A stretch of 64,000 nucleotides of DNA from Corynebacterium sp. BD556 (GTDB lineage: Bacteria > Actinomycetota > Actinomycetes > Mycobacteriales > Mycobacteriaceae). Positions within the stretch are counted from its first letter, which is position 1; every line of letters starts with the position of its first letter. The notes below the pieces were generated by a model. It saw only the letters and a program-made list of their open reading frames with translations. It made no database searches and was not told the DNA's origin. Of this stretch, positions 8,223 to 18,570 are shown piece by piece. The DNA is taken from positions 2,046,001-2,110,000 of the forward strand of contig NZ_CP141643.1 in NCBI RefSeq assembly GCF_038452275.1, given 5' to 3'. Both the position numbers and the translations under genes were made by a program.

Positions 8223-8774
8223 GTGACCGGCGATGAGGCTGTTGCTTGGCTCGGTTCCATTTTTGATGACTTGAGCTTGTCGCTTATCGACGCCATCCCC
8301 ACCGCCTCAGCCACCCTCAATAATCGTCCGGTGGCGATGACTGTCGGGTTCGGCCAGGTTGATTCCGGGTTGGTCACTGACGATGCCGAAGCTTTGAGTG
8401 TGCGCTGTGAGTTGGTCTGCACAGCGTCGCAGCCCGCGTTCGTGCTGTCTAAAGCGGTGATCGCCGCGGCGAGTGAGTTGGAGCGGTTGGCGGTGCCGGC
8501 GCAGCCCGGTGTGTTGCTGGAAGGCTTGTTTGCTGGGGTGGACAGTGTGGGGCCAACCACGGTGCGTCATGGCTACCTGCGCGAGCCGCAGATGTTTGCC
8601 CAGGGCACGCCGATTTATTCCGAGCCGGGCCAGATCACGCTCCTTCTGGAACTTGTCGCCCTTACTGACGAGGAGTTTTCAATCGGCTCTACCCAAGGTC
8701 CCCTCGTTATGGAACGGCGGCTTCGTCGCCGCGGCGTGGAGGTGGGCGATTGGGCGCGTTTGTCTGAGGGTTGA
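8223..8774 (+). CDS. Conserved hypothetical protein downstream of aspT
   Basis: A 183-residue soluble protein starting with GTG directly after the aspT stop, so probably cotranscribed and coupled. It has no signal peptide or membrane segment that I can see, and I recognise no catalytic motif. Two Cys occur in the middle (RCELVCTA). It lies between aspT and dnaX. Function unknown. Confidence 0.75.
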   Translation: MTGDEAVAWLGSIFDDLSLSLIDAIPTASATLNNRPVAMTVGFGQVDSGLVTDDAEALSVRCELVCTASQPAFVLSKAVIAAASELERLAVPAQPGVLLEGLFAGVDSVGPTTVRHGYLREPQMFAQGTPIYSEPGQITLLLELVALTDEEFSIGSTQGPLVMERRLRRRGVEVGDWARLSEG

Positions 8775-8882
8775 TCCTTTTCGGCCCCCGGTGCACAACC
8801 TTAGGGGGAACAATCCACGCTCCCTGTTTGCCGTCTCGTTTACTGGAGGGCTGTGTCGGGGTGATGGGCTAGGCTTGTCGCC

Positions 8883-11006
8883 GTGGCTTTGTACAGGAAG
8901 TATCGTCCCGCGACGTTCGGTGAAGTGATTGGCCAAGAACATGTCACTCGCCCTCTTTCCGCTGCTCTGGACAACGGGCGCATTAACCATGCCTATTTGT
9001 TTTCGGGGCCGCGTGGCTGCGGTAAGACGTCTTCTGCCCGTATTTTGGCGCGTTCTTTGAATTGTGTTGAGGGCCCGACTTCTACCCCGTGTGGAAAGTG
9101 CGCTTCGTGCGTTTCGCTTGCTCCGGGTGGGCCGGGCAACTTGGATGTGATGGAGTTTGACGCAGCTTCGCACGGCGGTGTCGACGAGATGCGTGATTTG
9201 CGTGAGCGTGCCCAGTTTTCTCCGGCGGAGTTTCGCTACCGTGTGTTCATTATTGATGAGGCGCACATGATTTCGCGGGAGGGCAACAATGCGTTGTTGA
9301 AGATTGTGGAGGAGCCGCCGGAGCACCTGATCTTCATTTTCGCCACGACGGAGCCGGAGAAGATGCTCAGTACGATTCGTTCGCGTACGCACAATTATCC
9401 GTTTCGTCTGCTTACGCCGCAGGCGATGCGCGAGCTTGTGGCGAAGGTGGTTGGGCAGGAGGGTGTTTTCGTCGAGGACACTGTCTACCCGCTGATTATT
9501 GGTGCGGGCGGCGGTTCCCCGCGTGATACTTTGTCGCTGTTGGATCAGTTGCTCTCCGGTGCCGGCCCGGAGGGTTTGACCTACGAGTCTGCCTTGCTGC
9601 TTCTTGGTGTGACGGATCTTTCGCTTCTCGACGCCACAGTTGACGCCCTGGCCGAGCGGGACGCCGCCGCGATGTTCCAGACTGTTGATGAGGTCATTGA
9701 GGCGGGCAATGATCCGCGTAAGTTCGCCACCGATCTTTTGGATCGCCTGCGTGATTTGATGATTTTGCGGAACGTCCCTGGGGCGATTTCGCAGGGTTTG
9801 GTCAATACCCCGGCGGAGCGTGCCGAAATGTTGCAGGCTCAGGCGGAGCGCTTTAGTGGACATGAGCTGGCAAGGTTGGCTTCCGAGGTCAACGAGCGCG
9901 TCGGTGAGCTGCGTGGTGCGACCAGTCCGCGTCTGCTTTTGGAGATCATGATGGCCCACTTGATCACCGCCCCTGAGATCGCCGCTGATATGCCTGGGCC
10001 GCGTCCGACGCAGCAGGAGGTGGAGCTTGCGCCGGGCAGCGCCGGCCCGGTTACGCGCGGGCCGGCTGGCGCTGCTGCGGCGGCTGCCGCGGCAGCAGCG
10101 GCGTCTGGCCGTAAGGTTCACAGCTCGTCGACGCCTGCGCCGCGCAAGGCACCCCAGGCGCCTTCACCAGCCCAGCAGCAGCCTGATCCTGCTCAACCCG
10201 AGCCCCAGGACACCACCGCCAAGGTTTCGGAGCCGGATCATCCCCGCGCAGAGGAGCCAACTGCTGAGGTTGACGTGGCGGCACGTTTTGAGCAGGTCCG
10301 CAAGCAGTGGACCTCGCTTCGCCAGGCTGTCGGCGCGCGTAACCAGGTCGCGGAGATCATGCTCGCGGAGGCGAAGCCTTTGGGTTTTGACGGCGAGACG
10401 TTGGTGATCGGCCATAACACTGGAGCCCTCGCGGAGCGCATTAACTCGCAACAGCACAACGGCGATATCGTCGCGGTGTTCAGTGAGAAACTTGGGGTGG
10501 ATGTGTTGGTGCGTTGTGTGGTGGGCACCGACCCGGCCAAGGCGGGGGTGTCGAAGCCTCCTACGCGGCCGACGTGGAACCCGCGCGGGCCGAAGCTGCA
10601 GGAGGACAAAGCCCCGGCTGAAGCGGAGGACCCTGCGCCCGCGCAGACTCCCGAACGGCCAAAGCAGCACCAGCAGCCGGGGGAAAGTGACTGGCAGGCC
10701 GCAGCCCGCGCGGCCAGCCAGCGTGCCGCGCAGCGTGATCGTCAGCAGGTCGAGGACATTGCCTTGCCCCCTGAGCCTGCCGACGAGGAGGCGCCGGAAG
10801 ATGACGGTGGCCCCCCGGCTTTCGCGCACCAACCCCAACACCAACCCCAGCACCAACCCGAATCTTTGCCGCCTGTGTATTCCCGTGAGGACGAGGAGCG
10901 CGACATGGCGGATCAGGCGCAGGAGGAGGGGGAGCGTGACCGTCGTGACGCGACAACCGTGGCGATGGATCTGCTCGCTGCGGAGCTGGGCGCGAAACCC
11001 CTCTAG
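8883..11006 (+). CDS. dnaX: DNA polymerase III subunits gamma/tau
   Basis: The 707-residue clamp-loader ATPase. Walker A is GPRGCGKT (42-49), the zinc module is Cys-x8-Cys-x2-Cys-x2-Cys (NCV ... CGKCASC) and Walker B is VFIIDEAHM. After the AAA+ part comes a low-complexity linker with an Ala tract, then a tau-like C-terminal domain and a Pro/Gln/His stretch with the repeats QPQHQPQHQP. TAGGCT (8870-8875) lies 7 nt before the GTG start, implying leaderless mRNA. I see no slippery heptamer for a shorter gamma form. Confidence 0.95.
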   Translation: MALYRKYRPATFGEVIGQEHVTRPLSAALDNGRINHAYLFSGPRGCGKTSSARILARSLNCVEGPTSTPCGKCASCVSLAPGGPGNLDVMEFDAASHGGVDEMRDLRERAQFSPAEFRYRVFIIDEAHMISREGNNALLKIVEEPPEHLIFIFATTEPEKMLSTIRSRTHNYPFRLLTPQAMRELVAKVVGQEGVFVEDTVYPLIIGAGGGSPRDTLSLLDQLLSGAGPEGLTYESALLLLGVTDLSLLDATVDALAERDAAAMFQTVDEVIEAGNDPRKFATDLLDRLRDLMILRNVPGAISQGLVNTPAERAEMLQAQAERFSGHELARLASEVNERVGELRGATSPRLLLEIMMAHLITAPEIAADMPGPRPTQQEVELAPGSAGPVTRGPAGAAAAAAAAAAASGRKVHSSSTPAPRKAPQAPSPAQQQPDPAQPEPQDTTAKVSEPDHPRAEEPTAEVDVAARFEQVRKQWTSLRQAVGARNQVAEIMLAEAKPLGFDGETLVIGHNTGALAERINSQQHNGDIVAVFSEKLGVDVLVRCVVGTDPAKAGVSKPPTRPTWNPRGPKLQEDKAPAEAEDPAPAQTPERPKQHQQPGESDWQAAARAASQRAAQRDRQQVEDIALPPEPADEEAPEDDGGPPAFAHQPQHQPQHQPESLPPVYSREDEERDMADQAQEEGERDRRDATTVAMDLLAAELGAKPL

Positions 11007-11013
11007 GAGCGGG

Positions 11014-11019
11014 TACACT
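11014..11019 (+). promoter_or_regulatory. -10 element of ybaB
   Basis: TACACT lies in the short gap after dnaX, predicting a start near 11026 and a ~39-nt leader carrying the site GAAAGG. It suggests ybaB has its own promoter. Confidence 0.45.
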
Positions 11020-11064
11020 GGTGCGGGATATTTACGCTGAACCAACGAAAGGTTAAAGCCCACC

Positions 11065-11418
11065 ATGACCATGCCGAATGACATGCAGGAGCTCATGCGC
11101 CAGGCCGCTGAGGTCCAGGCCCAGTTGCAAAGGGCGCAACAAGAATTGCTCGACACCAACGTCACTGGCACCGCCGGTGGTGAGCTCGTGACCATCGTGA
11201 TGTCCGGTGGCGCTGAGATCAAGGACCTGACCATCAAGCCGGAGGCAGTTGACCCCTCTGATGTAGAAACTCTCCAGGACCTGATCCTCGCCGCTTACCG
11301 CGATGCGCACGACAAAGCCGGCAAGCTTGCCCAGGAAATGCTCGGCCCGCTCACCAACTTCGGCGGCGGCGCTGCGCAGGCGGGCCCAGGCGAGATTCCT
11401 TTCGGCGGTATCGTCTAA
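11065..11418 (+). CDS. ybaB: YbaB/EbfC nucleoid-associated protein
   Basis: A 117-residue DNA-binding protein of the YbaB/EbfC family. It has the helical N-terminus (MQELMRQAAEVQAQLQ) and the signature GGELVTIVMSGGAEIKDLTI. Members form dimers that bind DNA and are nearly always encoded between dnaX and recR, as here. The tail is Gly/Ala-rich. An intrinsic terminator follows. Confidence 0.92.
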   Translation: MTMPNDMQELMRQAAEVQAQLQRAQQELLDTNVTGTAGGELVTIVMSGGAEIKDLTIKPEAVDPSDVETLQDLILAAYRDAHDKAGKLAQEMLGPLTNFGGGAAQAGPGEIPFGGIV

Positions 11419-11437
11419 TCCCACCTCCGTTTAACTA

Positions 11438-11466
11438 GCCCGGCCCGTTGTAGGCCGGGCATTTTT
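11438..11466 (+). terminator. Intrinsic terminator after ybaB
   Basis: GCCCGGCC and GGCCGGGC form an 8-bp GC stem around a 7-nt loop, followed by ATTTTT. Confidence 0.85.
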
Positions 11467-11502
11467 CAGTCAGTTAACTTTTGCAAGGAGCGCACAAACA
11501 GC

Positions 11503-12129
11503 ATGTTCGAAGGTCCGCTGCAAGACCTTATTGACGAGTTGTCGCGTCTGCCCGGCGTCGGGCCGAAAAGCGCGCAGCGCATCGCCTTTCACGTGCTGAA
11601 GGCGGATCCGGAGGACGTTGACAGGCTTCGCGCCGCATTATCGGCGGTGCGCGACGGCGTGACCTTTTGTCGGATCTGCAACAATGTTTCACGGGAGGAC
11701 ATCTGCCGTATTTGCGCGGATTCTGGACGTGAGGCGGGCTTGATTTGCGTCGTGGAAAACGCCAAGGACATCCAGGTCATCGAGCGCACTGGTGAGTACC
11801 GTGGCCGCTACCATGTGCTTGGCGGCGCCCTGGACCCGCTGGCCAATGTCGGTCCGCGCGATCTGGCTATCGCGCCGCTTTTGCAGCGCATCGGCGGTGT
11901 GCTTGACGACGCCCCCGGCCGCAACGCTCCCGACATCGAGGAAGTTATCCTCGCTACCGACCCCGACACCGAAGGTGAGGCCACCGCCTCTTATATCGCG
12001 CGCCTGGTGAAAGATTTCCCGGATCTTACAGTTTCGCGGCTGGCGTCCGGCATGCCACTTGGCGGCGATTTGGAGTTCGTCGACGAGCTCACGCTGTCGC
12101 GGGCGTTGAGTGGGCGTTTGAAAATCTAA
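11503..12129 (+). CDS. recR: Recombination mediator RecR
   Basis: A 208-residue RecFOR-pathway protein. In order it shows the helix-hairpin-helix ([14 protein letters not shown]), the four-Cys zinc finger ([16 protein letters not shown]) and a Toprim domain (VVENAKDI ... [14 protein letters not shown]). The length is normal for the family. AAGGAG precedes the ATG. It is separated from ybaB by a terminator and converges on gatD. Confidence 0.96.
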   Translation: MFEGPLQDLIDELSRLPGVGPKSAQRIAFHVLKADPEDVDRLRAALSAVRDGVTFCRICNNVSREDICRICADSGREAGLICVVENAKDIQVIERTGEYRGRYHVLGGALDPLANVGPRDLAIAPLLQRIGGVLDDAPGRNAPDIEEVILATDPDTEGEATASYIARLVKDFPDLTVSRLASGMPLGGDLEFVDELTLSRALSGRLKI

Positions 12130-12134
12130 ACGGC

Positions 12135-12854
12135 TTATTTCAACCTTTCCAGCCGCAACCTGTCGATGAGTGGGATTTCCAACGGCCTGAGCTCGTCCAC
12201 GGTGGTGTGCAGGGCGCGGGCGAGGAGCAAATCGGCAAGCTGCGGGTTGCGGGCAAGGGCGGGCCCGTGCATGTAGGTAGCGACCACGCTGCCTTGCACC
12301 ACACCTTCGACACCTGATGCGCCGTCGTTGCCTATGCCGCGAGTGATCCTGCCTAAGGGTGCGGCATCGGGGCCGAGCACGGTGGCGCCCATGTGGTTTT
12401 CAAATCCGGTCAACGGCTCGCTAAGTTCGGCGGTGATTCCGGCGCGAGAAGGCGTGGAGGCAACTTCACCGATGGCGCGGGTGGACATGGGGGAGGTGGT
12501 GGCGTCGATAAGCCCGAGGCCGTCAACTCTGTCACCGTGGGCAGTGAAGGTGCGGCCAAGCACCTGCATGCCGGCGCACACCGCGAAAATAGGTCGCCCG
12601 TCGGCGGCTGCCGCTTGCAGGCCCGGGGAGGCAGCTAAACGGGCCGCCGCGATGACCTGCGCGGAATCCTCGCCGCCGCCGAGGGTGTAGAGATCGCAGT
12701 CGGCTGGGATTTCGTCGTTAAGCGAAATGCGTTCGATCTGCGCATCAATGCCACGCATCACGGCACGCTGGCGCAGCACGAGAGCGTTGCCGTCGTCGCC
12801 GTATGTGCCCAACACGTCCGGCAGCACTAGACCAATGCGAAGCGGCTTAGCCAC
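12135..12854 (-). CDS. gatD: Lipid II isoglutaminyl synthase, glutaminase subunit GatD
   Basis: A 239-residue class I-like glutamine amidotransferase of the CobB/CobQ type. The nucleophile is Cys93 in FAVCAGMQVLG, and the partner His lies in TYMHGPA. With MurT it amidates the alpha-carboxylate of D-Glu in lipid II. It overlaps the murT stop by 8 bp, which fits a two-subunit complex. Confidence 0.92.
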   Translation of the reverse strand: MAKPLRIGLVLPDVLGTYGDDGNALVLRQRAVMRGIDAQIERISLNDEIPADCDLYTLGGGEDSAQVIAAARLAASPGLQAAAADGRPIFAVCAGMQVLGRTFTAHGDRVDGLGLIDATTSPMSTRAIGEVASTPSRAGITAELSEPLTGFENHMGATVLGPDAAPLGRITRGIGNDGASGVEGVVQGSVVATYMHGPALARNPQLADLLLARALHTTVDELRPLEIPLIDRLRLERLK

Positions 12855-14121
12855 GGTAGTCCTCCAGCTTGCTCAGATCTTTCCGCAGGTCGCGAAACGC
12901 CGTGTAGTTCGCCAGCACCTCCACGCGCCCCGGCGGGCAAGCGCGGATCGCCGCCACAGTGTCGTGAACCAACTCGTGGTCAATATCGGCATACAGCAGG
13001 CGCACGGCCAAGTCGGTTCCGCGCTCCCCAGCAGCTTTAACGGACACGCCTGAGAAATCCTCAAACTTTACGTCCCACAGCCACGACAAGTCCTCACCGT
13101 CGGCCACCTGGCCGTTGACCGCGATGACTAAGCCGTCGGCATCGCGGTCGACCATCGACAAAGCCTCCTGCCAGCCGGCAGGGTTTTTTGCCAGCAACAG
13201 ATGAATCTCGTGTTCGCCCAGGCGCACAGTGGAATAGCGACCAGCCACGTCGCGTACCTCCGCCGCGGCGGCGACAGCCTTGTCCAGCGGCACCCCAAAA
13301 GCCTCCACAGCCGCAGCGATCGCCTGAGCGGCGTTGCCACGGTTCGCGTTGCCCGGCAACGCCAAATCCAATTTCGCATCGCCGTGCGGGGTCCGCAAGG
13401 ACGTGCCGTCGACGACATAATCGGGGGTGGGGCGGCGGAAAACGCGGCCATCAGCGAGCTTTTCAACCCCGTACCAATCCCCGTCGTCGCGCACCACATG
13501 CCCCCCGGAGCGTGGGTTTGTCACCGAATCGCCCATCCACCCGGCGCCGGCGGCAACCCACACCACGTTCGGGTGGTCGTAGGCAACCGATGAAACGAGC
13601 ACATCATCGCAGTTAGCAATGACCTTCATTTCCGGATGCTCCTGCACCGCCAAACGCAGGGCGCGCTCAATTTTGTTGATCTCGCCCACGCGGTCGAGCT
13701 GATCCCGGGACAAATTCAACAAGACAAGGGCCGTCGGGTTGAGACGCGCGGCCACCTTCGGCACGTGCAGCTCATCGACCTCCAACGCGATATGGGACGC
13801 GGCTGTGCCCGCCATGAGCGCCGAAATGATACCGGCGTCCATGTTGTCGCCGCCCTCATTGGTGGCCACGCTGTACTTCGCCCGCAACGCCCCCGCCAAC
13901 ATGCGGGTCGTGGTGGACTTCCCGTTTGTTCCGGTCACCAGCGCTGCCGGGCGCGAAGCAGCCAAAGAAACCATGATGTTTGGGTCGATGGCTCCGGCGA
14001 CTAAGCCGCCGATCATTCCGCCCGCGCCGCGGCCAGTGGCCCTCGATGCGGTGGTGGCCAGTTGCGCCGCGGCCACCGCGGCGCGGGTGCGTAATCGGGA
14101 AAGTGGACCCTTCGGTTTCAT
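12847..14121 (-). CDS. murT: Lipid II isoglutaminyl synthase, ligase subunit MurT
   Basis: A 424-residue Mur-ligase homologue that activates lipid II D-Glu with ATP and receives ammonia from GatD. The P-loop is TGTNGKST (63-70), and the C-terminal DUF1727 region is present. Only two Cys occur in the whole protein, and the stretch where other MurT proteins carry a Cys4 zinc ribbon reads TNPRSGGH ... FRRPTPDY. TACCCT lies 7 nt before the ATG, so it is probably a leaderless start. Confidence 0.92.
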   Translation of the reverse strand: MKPKGPLSRLRTRAAVAAAQLATTASRATGRGAGGMIGGLVAGAIDPNIMVSLAASRPAALVTGTNGKSTTTRMLAGALRAKYSVATNEGGDNMDAGIISALMAGTAASHIALEVDELHVPKVAARLNPTALVLLNLSRDQLDRVGEINKIERALRLAVQEHPEMKVIANCDDVLVSSVAYDHPNVVWVAAGAGWMGDSVTNPRSGGHVVRDDGDWYGVEKLADGRVFRRPTPDYVVDGTSLRTPHGDAKLDLALPGNANRGNAAQAIAAAVEAFGVPLDKAVAAAAEVRDVAGRYSTVRLGEHEIHLLLAKNPAGWQEALSMVDRDADGLVIAVNGQVADGEDLSWLWDVKFEDFSGVSVKAAGERGTDLAVRLLYADIDHELVHDTVAAIRACPPGRVEVLANYTAFRDLRKDLSKLEDYRG

Positions 14122-14147
14122 GAGCTCTAGGGTAGACCACGCGCCCG

Positions 14148-15167
14148 CTAATTCTCCTGTGCCGTGGCCGCGAAAAACTCCTCAGCAGACAGAACGGGGA
14201 TACCTTTGCGGTGGGCGTGCATCGCCTTGCCGTGCAGCTGCGCGCCCGATGCCAAGGCGTCGCAAACAACAAGGGAAGTTTCGCGGGACACCTTCTCCGA
14301 ATACACCAGGCCACGCTCAAGGGCCGCAGCAATTACCTCGTCCGGGTTCGTTGTCACATCATCCGAGACGACGATTTCCATGCCTGGTTGCAGGCCGCGC
14401 TGCGCAGAATAGACCCCGGGGTTGTCTGGGCGCTCCTCGGTGCGGGCAGCATCCACCCGCACGGTGCTGCGCTGCAAACCGAAACGGTCCGCGGCTAGTT
14501 CATCAGGCGCCCGGCTCACCGCCGCGTTGCGCTGCCGCAAGAAAAGAAAAGTTTCCACCAAAAGCGCCGTCTGCTCCCTAGATGTGTCCTTTTCGCTGCG
14601 GGAAGCACGCTCAACAGTAGCTACAGGTGAGCCAACGTCGAGCCCGAGCTCAGCGGCGACGGCGGCAAGGCGAATATCGGCAGGGATGATTCCTTGGCGG
14701 CGCGCTGATTCAAGCGTGTCGACGATACGTACCGGGCGCGGCACGTGACCCACGCGCTGGCGGCGACTGCCGCCGCGACGGCTGCGCGAACGATTTGCCC
14801 GGGCGGCAGCGTTCATGGCGCGGCGCGCCTCGGAGACAATGAAACCCCAGACCAGGGGACTGTCGTGGATGATGAGGGTGCGGTCGTCGATAAGCTTGTC
14901 CAGCGTTTTCAAAAAACGCGAGAACTTCGGCGCCTGAGCGAAATCTCCAATGTCGCAACCGTGGATGTGGCGCGGGCCGGCGTCGCGCACCGGGTTGACC
15001 ACAGCATGGAACTCGTCACCGATCCTGCCGTCAGCGTCGAAAGTCAAGGCGTCAATAGTGAGCAGACGACCGGATGAGGGATGAATCCCCGTTGTCTGGA
15101 CATGCACCGCCACGAAAGGAAACGCCTCGGGGGAGGAGGCGGGCGTGGGTGCGCTCTGAGGTGTCAT
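14148..15167 (-). CDS. DnaQ-like exonuclease-fold protein with C-terminal BRCT domain, catalytic residues replaced
   Basis: A 339-residue protein with an N-terminal DEDD exonuclease-like region and a C-terminal BRCT domain (about 255-335; VYSEKVSRETSLVVCDA). The ExoI Asp-x-Glu is His22-Val-Gln24 (VAVHVQTTG), the ExoII segment reads IIHDSPLVWGFI without its Asp, and no HxAxxDA-type ExoIII is visible. A binding or scaffold role is more likely than a nuclease role. The ATG at 15167 is chosen because TAGAAT lies 7 nt upstream; the frame stays open further upstream. Confidence 0.8.
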   Translation of the reverse strand: MTPQSAPTPASSPEAFPFVAVHVQTTGIHPSSGRLLTIDALTFDADGRIGDEFHAVVNPVRDAGPRHIHGCDIGDFAQAPKFSRFLKTLDKLIDDRTLIIHDSPLVWGFIVSEARRAMNAAARANRSRSRRGGSRRQRVGHVPRPVRIVDTLESARRQGIIPADIRLAAVAAELGLDVGSPVATVERASRSEKDTSREQTALLVETFLFLRQRNAAVSRAPDELAADRFGLQRSTVRVDAARTEERPDNPGVYSAQRGLQPGMEIVVSDDVTTNPDEVIAAALERGLVYSEKVSRETSLVVCDALASGAQLHGKAMHAHRKGIPVLSAEEFFAATAQEN

Positions 15168-15506
15168 TACGCGGATTCTATCCCACGAGAGGCGCCAGCC
15201 GGGTCGGAGGCGGAGCATGGACATGTCCGGGCGCGAGAAGCGCTGGCCTACCACGGCTGCCCACAGAAACCTTCTCGTGTCAGCGCGAGGCGATGTGGCA
15301 GTGCGCCCCGCAAACACCCGCCGGGAGGCTCACAGGGGCTTGAAACATGGGCACCCGCATGCGCAAAAACACCACCGACGCGATCTAGAACCGGCGCGCA
15401 CCGACCTAGCTAAAGGCCGATGGCGGCGGTGCTTGACAGCTCAGTTCTCGTTCGACGCCGCCTAAGAGCCGCACACGGCAGCGGGATAATCTTCACACCC
15501 GCCAAC
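15168..15506. other. 339-bp intergenic region between leuA and the BRCT protein
   Basis: Apart from the TAGAAT -10 box of the downstream gene at 15175-15180, I see no gene, RNA or clear terminator. Open frames on the + strand are arginine- and proline-rich shadows. GC-rich partial repeats near 15420-15470 have no U-tract. Confidence 0.5.
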
Positions 15507-17450
<1,944 letters not shown>

Positions 17451-17528
17451 CTAAATCCCGCCGCGGCAAAGAAGGAGTCGCCCAGTAAGGGGCGATGATG
17501 CCGATGACATACGCCACATCATAACCAT
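17451..17528 (-). CDS. leuA leader peptide (25 aa, three consecutive Leu codons)
   Basis: A short ORF upstream of leuA ends in GRLLLCRGGI and contains CTC CTT CTT in a row. Leucine starvation would stall ribosomes there, the classical sensing device of amino-acid attenuators. The start is uncertain: ATG 17528 gives 25 residues, and in-frame ATGs a few codons later are possible. A TATTAT box lies near 17555-17562. Confidence 0.65.
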   Translation of the reverse strand: MVMMWRMSSASSPLTGRLLLCRGGI

Positions 17529-17563
17529 GGTGTGCTGCAGCGCAAGCCGCCGGGGAATAATAT

Positions 17564-18427
17564 TCACGTCACCGGTCGTCGCGAGAGCATGCCCGTGGCC
17601 GCCATCATCCCCACGATGGCCGCGACAATGGCTGCCCAACCCACCAGTGAAGTAACTGCGAAACTTTCCCCAAGCAGGAAGAAACCGAGAAACAAGGCAA
17701 CAAGAGGCTCAACGATTTTCATTGCGGGAAGCGAACGCGACAGCACGCCGGCGCCGAAGGCGTACTGCTGAACCACCGTGCCCACAACTGAGGAGACGAG
17801 AAGCCCCCAAAACTGCCAGGTCACAAGCAACTCCGCAACGCCGCCGCGGGTGAATGCGTCGACTGTGACCTTGGAAAACAGCGCCAGAAGCCCGAAGACA
17901 GCGCCGCAGACGATCCCGAAAAGCAAGGCTTTGGTGGGTGCTGGGGTTCGGCGTCGATAAGCAATCGCAAAAAGCGAACCGAAGACCACCGCGGCGAAAC
18001 CTAAACAGATCGACCACTGCCATGTCGGCGCCAAACGCTGCCCCGGAAGCGGGCGGCCCAACACCACCACAACACCCACGCACACCGTGAGCACTGCTGC
18101 CCAAAAAATCTCGTCGAGCTCCATGACCCGCCGCTCCGCGCGCGCCGAAAAAACCAACGTCAGCATCAGCGAAAGCACCAACACGGGCTGCACGACCAGC
18201 AGCGAGCCGAAAGCAAGCGCGACTGCCTGCATGCCGTAGGCGCAAAAAGCCAGCGACAGCGACAGCCACCACGCCGGCTTGCTTATCGACGCCATTGGCG
18301 AAGCGTTCGACTCCGAATGATCCAGTCCCCGCCGCAAAATGCGGTGGCGCCACACCGTGCCCACCGCAATCGTCAACGCGGAAAGAAACGCGAAGAATAC
18401 GGCGAGGGCATTGTTTTGCACAGGCAT
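17564..18427 (-). CDS. DMT-type multidrug/metabolite transporter-like membrane protein
   Basis: About 287 residues with nine or ten hydrophobic helices and two similar halves, as in EamA/DMT transporters. Cytosolic loops are short and Arg-rich (FSARAERRVMELDE). The chosen start gives MPVQNNALAVFF, directly before the first helix; the frame is open 17 codons further. It is divergent from lysC and upstream of leuA. The substrate is unknown. Confidence 0.75.
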   Translation of the reverse strand: MPVQNNALAVFFAFLSALTIAVGTVWRHRILRRGLDHSESNASPMASISKPAWWLSLSLAFCAYGMQAVALAFGSLLVVQPVLVLSLMLTLVFSARAERRVMELDEIFWAAVLTVCVGVVVVLGRPLPGQRLAPTWQWSICLGFAAVVFGSLFAIAYRRRTPAPTKALLFGIVCGAVFGLLALFSKVTVDAFTRGGVAELLVTWQFWGLLVSSVVGTVVQQYAFGAGVLSRSLPAMKIVEPLVALFLGFFLLGESFAVTSLVGWAAIVAAIVGMMAATGMLSRRPVT

Positions 18428-18495
18428 AACCTTAAAGCACTTAACCCGGCGAATGAATATCGAAAAACTCCTCCCCACCTATCACGCGCGGCCTG

Positions 18496-18540
18496 TAAGA
18501 TAGACGCGCATTATGCTCTCTTTGACAAGAGAGTTTTTTT
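18496..18540 (+). promoter_or_regulatory. lysC promoter -10 and leader hairpin with T7 tail
   Basis: TAAGAT (18496-18501) is a good -10. Within the predicted leader, CTCTCTT (18516-18522) pairs with AAGAGAG (18527-18533) around TGAC, followed by seven T. This is a textbook intrinsic terminator placed between the promoter and lysC, and no upstream + strand gene needs it. Confidence 0.6.
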
Positions 18541-18570
18541 CAGGCGCACAGCGGAAGGTGGCATGCAGCG

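Noticed and set aside
8679..10121. 480-codon minus-strand frame
   Set aside because: It lies opposite dnaX; composition is a shadow of that gene.
8883..11006. Programmed frameshift producing DnaX gamma
   Set aside because: I see no A AAA AAG-type slippery site or adjacent stem in dnaX.
15074..15465. Several overlapping plus-strand frames upstream of the BRCT gene
   Set aside because: They are Arg/Pro/His-rich, lack ribosome sites and partly lie antisense to the BRCT protein start.
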